DNA of 64,000 nucleotides from Nematostella vectensis (lineage: Eukaryota; Cnidaria; Anthozoa; Actiniaria; Edwardsiidae), in contig NC_064034.1 of assembly GCF_932526225.1 (NCBI RefSeq), forward strand, positions 14,396,887 through 14,460,886, in the 5' to 3' direction. Below, piece by piece: positions 42,914 through 53,257 of the stretch. The notes below the pieces were generated by a model. That model saw nothing but the letters and a program-made list of their open reading frames with translations. It made no database searches and was not told the origin of the DNA. Position 1 is the first letter of the stretch. The number at the start of each line of letters is the position of its first letter. Both the position numbers and the translations under genes were made by a program.

Positions 42914-44546
42914 ATCGTGAGTGCAGGCGTTCATATAACAGTGCTCAATACATAGGTGTAGAGCGGCATATATCTTGGTTTGTAGGAAAAAAAAACACGC
43001 GAACTACCGTTTCATCTCTACAAGCCTGTTTTGTGGTTGTCCACTCATCAGGAGATTTATTAAGAATATATTACTACCATCACTTATATACTATCTATGT
43101 ATAAAATTAACATGAAAATAGGGCGCGAAATTTGAATGGCTGTTATGATGAAATTGAATAGTTCAGCTGTTGCATAACAAGGCTTTGTTCCTGTTGCGGC
43201 ACGAAGACACTAACTCGTTACGCTTGTTTAAAGTTGATAGCTTGGGTTGGCGAATAATGATAAGTTTTTCTTTGAGGCAGAGATTACATCTTTTGCTAGA
43301 GCTGTTGTAGGTGGAGTGAGATGACAGGATTTTCCATGAAATAAAGTGTTCTATGTCGTTGTCTTGAGGGCTCCATATGTACTTGCTTAGTTCGGTCGAG
43401 TTTCTGTGTTTAGAGTGTCGGAATGAGGCGTTGTGGTTTCTATATCTTGTCTTGAATCCGTTCTCGGTTAGTCCTACGTAGGTTTCGGAGGTGTTGTTGT
43501 CCTTTCTTCTTACAGTGGCTTGGTAGATAACAGATAATTGGAGGCAGTTTCCGTCAAGGGGGCACGCGTTCTTTTGTCTGTAGTTGCATGTGTTGTTATT
43601 GGCGGTGGCGAGGGAGGTAGGGGCGTCTTCGGTTGTTATTGATGAGGCGATTATGCGTTTGTTGTGGCTGTCAATTATCTGCTTGTTGTTGCTCATGCAG
43701 CTATAACTAATTTTGATTATGTTCCAGTTGAAGATTTTTCTGAGTTTGTGGTCTTTAGGGAAGTGCTTGTCTATGAGTGAGAGGAATCTGTGACCGATGT
43801 TGGTGCTTGTGTTCTTGCTTAAAGGGGGGTTGTACCAGATAATGTTGTTGCGCTGGCGGTTCTTGCGTTTGTTTGTGGTGTTTGGTTCGTAGGGCAGCGT
43901 GTAGTTATATCCACGTTCGTCGAGTGCCTTCTGGTATGGCGGGGCGGCTTGGTCAAAGGTTTCTTTGTCTGATGATAGTGTAGAAAAGCGTTTGTTGATA
44001 CTGGCAGGGATATTCTTTGTGATAGTAGGTGGGTGGTTGCTCTCGCAGTGGACGTACTGTAGTGGGGCGTTCGGTTTGGTGAAAGGTTGGTAGGTGTTGT
44101 GGTTCAGGTCGTATGTGACGTCTAGGAAGTTGACTACTCGCTTGTTGTCTTCTATGGTGATTCGCAGTCCGTTGTTATTGAAGATGCAGCATAGTTCTTT
44201 CTTGATATTTTTTGTGTTTTTAGGTGTGGCGCTTGTGATGGCTAGTCCGTCGTCGCGGTAGAGTCCTACGTTGATGTTGAGGTCTTAGAGTTGGTAGAGG
44301 AGGAAGTCGCCTACAAGTTCGCATGTTTCAGCACCGTCGTAGCTTCCCATTGTCACGTCAAATGTCGAGTTGCCTTTTTTGTGCCAGGGTGTTTGGTTGT
44401 GAACTAGGATAGAGCTCTTGGCGTGGGTTATGATGTTTTTTTCTTCAGCGCTGATGCAGTCGTAGTCAGCGGCGAAGTCGAGGGCTTTGTTTAGGAGTTC
44501 TTGGCTGATGGATGGGTGGAATTCCACTATGTCGAAACATATATAG
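42914..44546 (-). mobile_element. PLE-C: Penelope-like element, second subfamily, 5'-truncated
   Basis: A PLE related to but distinct from PLE-A/B. Its 3' end (ATCGTGAGTGCAGG...) directly follows a short (AT)n at 42,900-42,914. The coding part is broken: the GIY-YIG half is open at 43,696-43,163 and an RT piece at 44,527-44,285 ends at a CAA-to-TAA change within the LYQL stretch. It contains the YRDDGL region (about 44,250) and IYQATVRRKD...TYVGLTENGFKTRYRNH. The 5' truncation falls at about 44,546. Confidence 0.85.
43015..43055 (-). ncRNA. Hammerhead ribozyme of PLE-C, inactivated by G12 to A
   Basis: TCTC, CTGATGA, GTGG-ACAA-CCAC, then AAA where the core needs GAA, ACAGGCTTGT, GTA, GAGA. 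Stem I stays paired (TCTC/GAGA), although its sequence differs from PLE-A. G12, the general base of hammerhead cleavage, is A, so cleavage should be abolished. Confidence 0.8.
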
Positions 44547-45046
44547 TTTCCTTTTATATACAGAGAGTACCCGAACAGAACACTCTTACAGGTAATGGCA
44601 GATGGATGATGTTTGTTAAATTATAATTAATAACAATTAAGCTTTCTTTATTCTAAACTGCTCCTACTGTGGATTGGTCTTTTGCCTGTAAAGGCAAAGC
44701 TGGTTGTTGATGCAGTGTCGACTTAACGTTGTGGTCAATACACTGTGACCAGCAATTGGAATCCAGGCAAGTATGTACTTCCTACATGAAACTTTTCCTC
44801 TTTTTTTTTCTTCAACATTTGTTAGAAATGATACATCCCCAATCAATGAAATAATTACGAGTTATTATAGAACATAAAAAGTGTACCACTTTAAGAATCA
44901 TTGCACATAACCAATCCAAAGCAGCAGCTGCAACCAATCTGCAACTATCTTCTTTTATATGCAGAGAGTACCCGAACAGAACACACTTACAGGTAATGGC
45001 AGATGGTCTTTAGCATCGTTCTTTATGATGTCTATGTATAACCTTT

Positions 45047-46150
45047 TTACACAATGCACAGGTACTCTTGTGAGCATGGGATGAATTTGGTGAAGTACAG
45101 TATTAGCTGGATATACACAAATAAAACGTTAAGTGTTTGATTGATTGATTGAAATTCCTTCACCACGGCTGGATCTCTGCTCATTGGTGGTAGAATCAAT
45201 ATTGGCTTAATATTTTTGAATCCAATAACTAAAAATTTCATCATTTCGTATAACGTCACCCATGACGTTAAGAATCTCATAATAGTAAGTTTTCCCACCG
45301 CAGCCAGGAGAATCTTTTCGGTTATTTGTAATTCTCTTGTGTTGGTTGTCTTTTCTGAGGATTTGGGGTTTTTGCTCGTACGGATCCATAACTGCCATGG
45401 TGATAACGATTCGACGCCAAATCTGTAAAATCCATTGGACAAGGGAATTTTGTGTCCTTCTACTCTATGAACAGAGTTTTTCTCCTTAAATCTCAAAAAG
45501 AATGTTTATGTCTCGTCGCCTCTGCGTGCCTCATGCTGCTGCGCTGCCTGAGCTTTGTTTACTGGACAATATAACACACAACCAACTATTTGTTTGTTAA
45601 TGGCAAAGGGGGAAAACCCGATGCCGCTTTATTAAAATTATAATTCATAATAAATAATTTATAGTCTTTCTATAACATTCTTTTCAATAATAATTAACCT
45701 TGGCCAAGTAAAGGTGTGGGCAATCAAAACGCCAAATCAAAACGAAAGATGAGCGAGAACTGAACCACGCGATCAATCCAGAGCACGTCACAATTATGCC
45801 CTATAGGGTATATGTTGTAATTGACCTTCCATCCAATCCACATCCGCGTGACGTCACGCAATATAACGTAACGGAAATAATTGTAACTTTTATAAACAAT
45901 TAATCAACCGGCAGTTTGACATAAAACTATTTTTTGTGAACAAAAAATTCCTTTCTGATGAGGTGACTGTTTTTTGGTACAGCGGATATTAAGGGAATTG
46001 TACAAGGCTGCTGATGGACTTCTCGATCGCTCCAAAAAATGGAACATTTACTGTGTTGACATGACCTTGTTGAAATTGATCTTGTTGAACTTGTTGCTGC
46101 GTTGATTGAGGGTTCACATTAGATTGAATATAGAACCATCAAAACGACAT
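45047..46150 (-). pseudogene. Possible N-terminal part of the DUF229-like gene, unit 2
   Basis: Same frames and breaks as the unit 1 copy, including about 440 bp between the RFKEKNS region and the Gln-rich first part. Only scattered base differences separate the two. The assignment to DUF229 rests on order and general layout, not on a diagnostic motif. Confidence 0.35.
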
Positions 46151-46673
46151 TGCGAAAAGAAACCAAAGCAAAATCAAATAAAGATTTTTACGGAGGATTG
46201 TGGCGGCAGTCCTTATCCCGGATGTAACTCAACGCTTTTTGTATGGCATACGTTTTGTGAAAGTGGCCAGTCAGAAGGATAACCTTAAAGTTCTTTATAT
46301 CTTTTCTCGGAAAGAAATATCAAGCAATTGAAAAACGCTTTGAGGTGGTTATTAGGTTCAAAAGAACCAGCCCCATTCAAATTTCACTTGGTCCCTAGGA
46401 GCAGGGCTTTGAAAACTTTGTGGTCTAGTTCCTATAGATGTTCTGAATCTCTATTGCTGAACATAATATTACATTCACCTGTCATACAATGAGTCATAGG
46501 ATCCAAAATGGGGGCATGAAACCATCTCAAAGGGGGAAACCAAAATTTAAACAGGATATATTGCTGTTTCCTCCCCCACCCCCGTAAGCTTTTCTATCTA
46601 CTTACCTCTCCAGTTCATATTTGAAGCTTCCAAGCCAACCCTTTTTCCCCGTCAATTTTTAATTCAATACATT

Positions 46674-47038
46674 TTAAATGATTTTTGATTGAATCATGTA
46701 GAGAAATTTAGTGTTCTTTTTGTAGGTTTTAAAAAGGCTTAGATAATAGCGCAAGCTGACAAGATGGTACTGCTCGTTGCCAACGCATAATTCTGCTTGT
46801 GCCTGTCTCCTTCGTTCTAGAAATACCTCCCGTAATGATCGGTGGGAGGATTTTCGAACCCTTTTAGTCAATAATTAAACGTCCACAGACCTGGAAAGTC
46901 TTCAGTGTATAACGTAGCGTAACCGTGTTTTTTTGTAATCCTTGAAGATAAACCGCCATTAATCCACGGGCTTGGCATTCGCCATTTTGCGCCTGGCCTC
47001 AAGTTGTTCAACCTCGGCAATCCCAGTGACCATTGCCA
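46674..47038 (-). pseudogene. DUF229-family gene piece IV, unit 2
   Basis: Same content as piece III, with the same stop after KPVD and the same TGA after FNY. It keeps REVFLERRRQAQAELCVGNE joined in frame to YHLVSLRYYLSLFKTYKK and NTKFLYMIQS. It shows that the frameshift at this place in piece I is specific to that copy. It ends next to a (AT)n tract and PLE-D. Confidence 0.8.
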
Positions 47039-47059
47039 TTATATATATATATATATATA

Positions 47060-48675
47060 ATCGTGAGTGCAGGCGTTCATATAACAGTGCTCAATACATA
47101 GGTGTAGAGCGGCATATATCTTGGTTTGTAGGGAAAAAAAACACGCGAACTACCGTTTCATCTCTACAAGCCTGTTTTGTGGTTGTCCACTCATCAGGAG
47201 ATTTATTAAGAATATATTACTACCATCACTTATATACTATCTATGTATAAAATTAACATGAAAATAGGGCGCGAAATTTGAATGGCTGTTATGATGAAAT
47301 TGAATAGTTCAGCTGTTGCATAACAAGGCTTTGTTCCTGTTGCGGCACGAAGACACTAACTCGTTACGCTTGTTTAAAGTTGATAGCTTGGGTTGGCGGA
47401 TAATGATAAGTTTTTCTTTGAGGCAGAGATTACATCTTTTGCTAGAGCTGTTGTAGGTGGAGTGAGATGACAGGATTTTCCATGAAATAAAGTGTTCTAT
47501 GTCGTTGTCTTTAAGGCTTCATATGTACTTGCTTAGTTCGGTCGAGTTTCTGTGTTTAGCGTGTCGGAATGAGGCGGTGTGGTTTCTATATTTTGTCTTG
47601 AATTCCTTCTCGGTTAGTCCTACGTAGGTTTCGGAGGTGTTGTTGTCCTTTCTTCTTACAGTGGCTTGGTAGATAACAGATAATTGGAGGCAGTTTCCGT
47701 CAAGGGGGCACGCGTTATTTTGTCTGCAGTTGCATGTTTTGTTATTGGCGGTGGCGAGGGAGGTGGAGGCGTCTTCGGTTGTTATTGATGAGGCGATTAT
47801 GCGTTTGTTGTGGCTGTCAATTATCTGCTTGGTGCTGCTCATGCAGCTATAACTGATTTTGATTGTGTTCCAGTTTAAGATTTTTCTAAGTTTTTGGTCT
47901 TTATGGAAGTGCTTGTCTATGAGTGAGAGGAATCTGTGACCGATGTTGGTGCTTGTGTTCTTGCTTAAAGGGGGGTTGTACCAGATAATGTTGTTGCGTT
48001 GGCGGTTCTTGCGTTTGTTTGTGATGTTAGGTTCGTAGTGCAGCGTGTAGTTATATCCACGTTCGCCGAGTGCCTTCTGGTATGGCGGGGCGGCTTGGTC
48101 AAAGGTTTCTTTGTCTGATGATAGTGTAGAAAAGCGTTTGTTGATACTGGCAGGGATATTCTTTGTGATAGTAGGTGGGTGGTTGCTCTCGCGGTGGACG
48201 TACGGTAGTGGGGCGTTCGGTTTGGTGAAAGGTTGGTAGGTGTTGTGGTTCAGGTCGAATGTGACGTCTAGGAAGTTGACTACTCGTTTGTTGGCTTCTA
48301 TGGTGATTCGCAGTTTGTTGTTGTTGAAGATGCGGCATAGTTCTTTCTTGATATTTTCTGTGTTTTTAGGTGTGGCGCTTGTGATGGCTAGTCCGTCGTC
48401 GCGGTAGAGTCCTACGTTGATGTTGAGGTCTTGGAGTTGGGAGAGGAGGAAGTTGCCTACAAGTTCGCATGTTTCAGCGCCGTCAAACCTTCCCATCGTC
48501 ACGTCGAATGTCGAGTTGCCTTTTTTGTGCCAGGGTGTTTGGTTGTGAACTAGGATAGAGCATTTGGCGCGGGTTATGATGTTTTTTCTTCTTCGCTGAT
48601 GCAGTCGTAGTCAGCGGCGAAGTCGAGGGCTTTGTTTAGGAGTTTTTGGCTGATGGATGGGTAGAATTCCACTAT
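47060..48675 (-). mobile_element. PLE-D: Penelope-like element, sister of PLE-C
   Basis: Its 3' end abuts (AT)n at 47,040-47,059. A long frame (48,502-47,519) covers RT motif B and C (ETCELVGNFLL, LYRDDGLAIT), the linker CNCRQNNACPLDGNC and most of the GIY-YIG nuclease (TYVGLTEKEFKTKYRNH). A TGG-to-TGA change stops it at KYI before the last 60 or so residues, and a frameshift near 48,590 separates the upstream RT. It occupies the position in unit 2 that PLE-C occupies in unit 1, so one insertion was duplicated with its host DNA. Confidence 0.85.
47161..47201 (-). ncRNA. Hammerhead ribozyme of PLE-D, inactivated by G12 to A
   Basis: Identical over the motif to the PLE-C copy, including AAA in place of GAA. 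The shared change predates the tandem duplication or came with the source element. Confidence 0.8.
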
Positions 48676-49245
48676 TCTAGTGAAACCATTATCTCTAGTC
48701 TGTAGTATGTTATGGGAAGTAGATAAGTACGTTCTGCCTCAAGTTCAACCAACAGTGTAAGGTTTCACAACTCTGAAAGAAAGTTTCTTGCAAATTTGAG
48801 CTTGGAATGTTTGTTAAATTATAATTAATAACAATTAAGCTTTCTTCATTCTAAACTGCTCCTACTGTGGATTGGTCTTTTGCCTGTAAAGGCAAAGCTG
48901 ATTGTTGATGCAGTGTCGACTCAACGTTGTGGTCAATACACTGTGACCAGCAATTGGAATCCAGGCAAGTATGTACTTCCTACATGAAACTTTTCCTCTT
49001 TTTTTCTTCTTCAACATTTGTTAGAAATGATACATCCCCAATCAATAAAATAATTACGAGTTATTATAGAACATAAAAAGTGCACCACTTTAAGAATCAT
49101 TGCACATAACCAATCCAAAGCAGTAGCTGCAACCAATCTGCAACTATCTTCTTTTATATGCAGAGAGTACCCGAACAGAACACACTTACAGGTAATGGCA
49201 GATGGTCTTTAGCATCGTTCTTTATGATGTCTATGTATAACCTTT

Positions 49246-49949
49246 TTACACAATGCACAGGTACTCTTGTGTGCATGGGATGAATTTGGTGAAGTACAGT
49301 ATTAGCTGGATATACACAAATGAAACGTTAAGTGTTTGATTGATTGATTGAAATTCCTTCATCACGGCTGGATCTCTGCTCATTGGTGGTAGAATCAATA
49401 TTGGCTTAATATATTTGAATCCGATAACTAAAAATTTCATCATTTCGTATAACGTCACCCATGACGTTAAGAATCTCATAATAGTAAGTTTTCCCACCGC
49501 AGCCAGGAGAATCTTTTCGGTTATTTGTAATTCTCTTGTGTTGGTTGTCTTTTCTGAGGATTTGGGGTTTTCGCTCGTACGGATCCATAACTGCAATGGC
49601 TTCGACGCCAAATCTGTAAATCCATTGGACAAGGGAATTTTGTGTCCTTCTACTCTATGCCCAGAGTTTTTCTCCTTAAATCTCAAAAAGAATGTTTCTG
49701 ATGAGGTGAATGTTTGTTTGAGTTTGGATACAGAGGATATTGAGGGAATTGTACAAGGCTGCTGATGGACTTTACACACACTTCACGCCAGTGATAAACT
49801 TCGATCGCTCCAAAAAATGGAACATTTACTGTGTTGACATGACCTTGTTGAAATTGATCTTGTTGAACTTGTTGCTGCGTTGATTGAGGGTTCACATTAG
49901 ATTGAATATAGAACCATGAAATCGACATTGCGAAAAGAAACCAACGCAA
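49246..49949 (-). pseudogene. Possible N-terminal part of the DUF229-like gene, unit 3, least disrupted copy
   Basis: Starts MRWFLFAMSISWFYIQSNVN, a plausible signal anchor, followed by a Gln-rich stretch (STQQQVQQDQFQQG), VPFFGAIEVYHWREVC and a frame change at CTIPSISSVSKL to SSETFFLRFKEKNSGHRVEG. The roughly 440 bp between these parts in units 1 and 2 is absent here. I infer an extracellular, membrane-anchored N terminus of the DUF229-like gene. No single motif proves it, and the function is unknown. Confidence 0.4.
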
Positions 49950-49990
49950 AATAAAGATTTTTAAGGAGGATTGTTGCGGCAGTCCTTATA

Positions 49991-50290
49991 CCTGATGTAA
50001 CTCAATGCTTTTTGTATGACATACGTTTTGTGGAAGTGGCCAGTCAGAAGGATAACCTTAAAGTTCTTTATATCTTTTCTTGGAAAGAAATATCAAGCAA
50101 TTGAAAAACGCTTTGAGGTGGTTATTAGTTTCAAAAGAACCCGGATGTAACTCAATGCTTTTTGTATGGCATACGTTTTGTTAAAGTGGCCAGTCAGACG
50201 GATAACCTTAAAGTTCTTTATATCTTTTCTTGGAAAGAAATATCAAGCAATTGAAAAATGTTTTGAGGTGGTTATCAGGTTCAAAAGAAC
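49991..50290. repeat. Internal 150-bp tandem duplication in unit 3
   Basis: TGATGTAACTCAATGCTTTT through GGTTATTAG.TTCAAAAGAAC is present twice in succession, and only once in units 1 and 2. The copies differ at a few positions. Confidence 0.9.
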
Positions 50291-50600
50291 AAGCCTCATT
50301 CAAATTTCACTTGGTCCCTAGGAGCAGGACTTTGAAAACTTTGTGTTCTAGTTCTAATAGATTTTCTGAATCTCTATTGCTGAACATAATATTACATTCA
50401 CCTGTCATACAATTAGTCATAGGATCCAAAGAGGGGGCAGGAAACCATTTCAAAGGGGGAAACCAAAATTGAAACAGGATATATTGCTGTTTCCTCCCCC
50501 ACCTCCGTAAGCTTTTCTATCTACTTACTTCTCCAGTTAAATTTAAAGCTTCTAAGCCAACCCATTTTTCCCGGCAATTTTTTATTCAATACATTTCAAA

Positions 50601-51690
50601 TGATTTTTGACTATTTGATATATTTAATTTTTATATAACTTTTCAAGCTTTTTCAAACAGCTTTTGATTATTTAAACTTTTATATTTATCCATATTGTTT
50701 ATATTTAAGGAAAATAACTAAAGAAGTTCAATCAAGGGGGAAAAAGGAAAAGTGATATAAAGAGAAAGGAAATTAAAGGGAAAGTGAAATAGAGGATAAA
50801 CCACATTGGGATACTTTATTAGAGATTTCTTTATAAAATAAACAAAAATGAATGCCCGATTTATGTTGAATATTGAACGCAGCGAATAAAATTTTTCTAA
50901 CCTTATTATCCGAAATGTCTCCGGCCTTCTGAGTTAGCGAAATTCTTTTTAGTTGCCTCTTGTTATATTTCTAATTCTCTTGTCTAAAAACCTAGCGATC
51001 GTTGTTTTCAAGTCTCAAAACATTTGAACGGTACTGTGTAACCTCCTCATAGCTCATGATTACAATTCTTCTCGTAGCGTGGTGTCCTGGTATCTGTTAA
51101 GTTATCTAATGTTAAATTATCTAAATGTTATATAAATACTGGAATAAAGTCTGCCATGGCTACCCTTGTGATAGATGAATAATGAAATGAGCACGAGGTC
51201 CCCAATACATACTAGTAAAGGACAAAATATCGACTAACTATTATTTTACTGCATCTCAAACATCATCATCAAACATGTACATAATTGAGTCATATGAATA
51301 AGACCAGTGACACCTGGAAACATTAAGTCATCTTTTATAGTAATAACGTTTGGAGGATTCAAAGTAAATGGAGTTCATCAAGACTTTTATTTAAAGCTTA
51401 TTTTCTTTTATTATTCACAGTCACTGTCCAATGTCCATGTCTTGAACTTACCTGCTTATCAGATGTTACTGAGTAAGCTAGCAAAAAAGCTAGTATTGCA
51501 AAGTATTGCAAAGTGGTATAGCTATACGATAAAGTTTCCGTGGTCACGATGGGATACCTGTGAAGTTTTCCCGTGTGTGTGTCGTGCCTCTGATTGGTCG
51601 AAAATTGAATGGCGCCAAAGTGGGGGACGCGCGTAAAATTTTTTGCTTGCTAAAAAAGCTACAATTAACTAAAACAACACCGAAAACAAC
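50601..51690. other. Non-coding, nothing recognised
   Basis: AT-rich, with short unconvincing frames. A CCAAT-type box (ATTGG) and GC-richer sequence near 51,580-51,640 could be a decayed promoter for the stretch that follows. Confidence 0.5.
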
Positions 51691-51699
51691 ACGAATACG

Positions 51700-52145
51700 A
51701 ACACGGAAAATGGAAAGAATTGCGAAGATGGAGGTTAGAACTTTTTTTAATTTTCAATTTTCAATGTATTTGTATTTCCCTGTTATAAACTTTATTTAGT
51801 CGGGCTAGAATCATAATTTAAAAATTTCTGCTTATTTGGTTTGATGTCGGCGAGAGTCCCAGTGAACAAACATGGCTCTTCAAAGAGGCGAGTTTCAAAA
51901 ACTAGACCATAAACAAAGCGCCAGAAATGCAAGATTGACGGTAGGGTATGACAGAAGAAGAGAGGAGAAATGCGAATGAAAGGGAACGCCAACAACAGTC
52001 AGAACGCGGCACGTATGACAGAAGAGGACAAGAGAGATGAGAATGAAACACGGCGCCAAAGTCGATTGTGTATTACAGAAGAGCAAAGAGAGCTAAAAAA
52101 GGTAGAAAGACAAAGAGCGAAAACGGAAGAAGAAGATTGACAATC
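51700..52145 (+). pseudogene. Arg/Glu-rich repeat protein fragment, truncated by the Gypsy element
   Basis: A short first exon candidate (MERIAKME, ATG at 51,710, followed by GGTTAGAAC resembling a donor) precedes 51,890-52,140. There, shifting frames read RQKCKID, RMTEEDKRDENETRRQSRL and ITEEQRELKKVERQRAK. Repeats of the form TEEQRExExxRRRQ occur at the N terminus of some Helitron- and Pif1-related and other mobile-element proteins. Nothing further is preserved before the LTR at 52,184, so I leave the family open. Confidence 0.35.
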
Positions 52146-52183
52146 TTCCCAGCGCTACAAATAGTTCAGGTTAGTTTGGTATA

Positions 52184-52323
52184 TGTAGTATTGGGCTACC
52201 TGTAGTAGCAGAGTGGACTAGGGGGACTGGGGCGGAGTAAGATATCGGCCTCCTAGAGCGATCGGACTACGATTGTATGGTAGCACCTTAGAATATCTTA
52301 GACACAATAAACGTCTTACTACA
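52184..52323 (+). repeat. 5' LTR of the Gypsy element
   Basis: 140 bp, TGTAGTATTGGG ... CGTCTTACTACA. Very short for an LTR. Read-through transcription would need promoter elements within it; I see no clear TATA box. Confidence 0.95.
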
Positions 52324-52340
52324 TGGTGTCAGAAGATGGC
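52324..52340 (+). promoter_or_regulatory. Primer-binding site of the Gypsy element
   Basis: TGGTGTCAGAAGATGG begins right after the LTR's terminal CA. TGG is the expected complement of the tRNA CCA end. The tRNA species is not identifiable with certainty. The gag ATG (52,336) overlaps it. Confidence 0.7.
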
Positions 52341-53257
52341 AAGCAGCACGCAATTCGTGAAGCCACCCGAAGTATTGGAAATTTCGAGCGAAAATCCAGC
52401 GTTTGCTTGGAAAAAGTGGAAGCAAAAATTTGAAATTTATTTGAAGGCTACTGCCACCTCCACGAAGCCTGACGAAGTCAAGGTGGGTTTACCGCTCAAT
52501 CATATTGGAGACAAATGCCTAGAAATATATAGTAACTTTGTATTTCGCACTGATCAACCAAACACAGATGGTGGAGACCCTATACAAGGCGAAAACCCGG
52601 ATAATTACAAGACGGTGATAGAGAAGTTTGACCAATATTTTACTAAACGAGACCCACAGTTAATGCTCCGCGAGAAGTTCTGGTTCCAGCTCCAACGAGA
52701 ACCAAATCAGAGTTTTGACTCCTGGGTAATCACTGTTAAGAGGAAGGGCTGCAGAATGTAAATTCCCACCCGAATTCCAAGCTATAAGGGATAAGCCTAC
52801 CTTTCCCTGTGTAGATGATAGGTCTAAATTGAAGTTGCACGAAGAAGGGGCAGGGCTTTCACTCGATAAAACAATAACAATCCTCTCGATGAAAGAAGCA
52901 TCTAGTCGGGAACTACAAGAATCAAAGACGGCAACAATCGAGAGAGTAGGATTGAGAGCACCTGGAAAAACAGCACCCCAGTATGCACAGCGGTCCGGGA
53001 CAAAAAGTAAACGGAGACAGCCACCTGATAGATGCGGATACTGTGGCAGAGACCATCCTCGAGACAAAATCAACTGTCCAGCAGCTAACGTGCGTTGTGA
53101 TAAATGCACCAAAGCTGGGCATTTCGCTGCTGTATGTAGAAGCAAACCGAATACAAGAGTAAGTCAAGTAGAAGATGCACATGAGGGTGAGGTTTTAGAG
53201 CATAACCCGACATTCGTGGAACGGGTTTTGGCAGTCCCTCAAACAGATAATACATAA
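52336..53257 (+). pseudogene. Gypsy gag, frameshifted
   Basis: Starts MASSTQFVKPPEVLEI. The capsid-like part (WKKWKQKFEIYLKAT, REKFWFQLQREPNQSFDSWV) runs to a frameshift near 52,745, after which the frame 52,829-53,257 continues. It ends with two zinc knuckles: CGYCGRDHPRDKINC and CDKCTKAGHFAAVC (about 53,036-53,145). Gag forms the particle and packages RNA. Confidence 0.85.

Larger units (their letters stand above)
40338..50600. repeat. Tandem triplication of a DUF229/PLE unit, period about 4.1-4.2 kb
   Basis: GTTTGTTAAATTATAATTAA occurs at 40,478, 44,611 and 48,809 (spacings 4133 and 4198). Unit 1 (about 40,338-44,546) and unit 2 (about 44,547-48,675) match over their full length, with only scattered differences from 40.9 to 43.0 kb. 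Unit 3 (about 48,676-50,600) matches up to the DUF229-like and following segments and then ends. Relative to units 1 and 2, unit 3 lacks about 440 bp (corresponding to 45,509-45,953) and has about 30 bp extra near 49,770. Unit 3 also has an internal duplication of about 150 bp (49,991-50,140 and 50,141-50,290). Confidence 0.9.
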
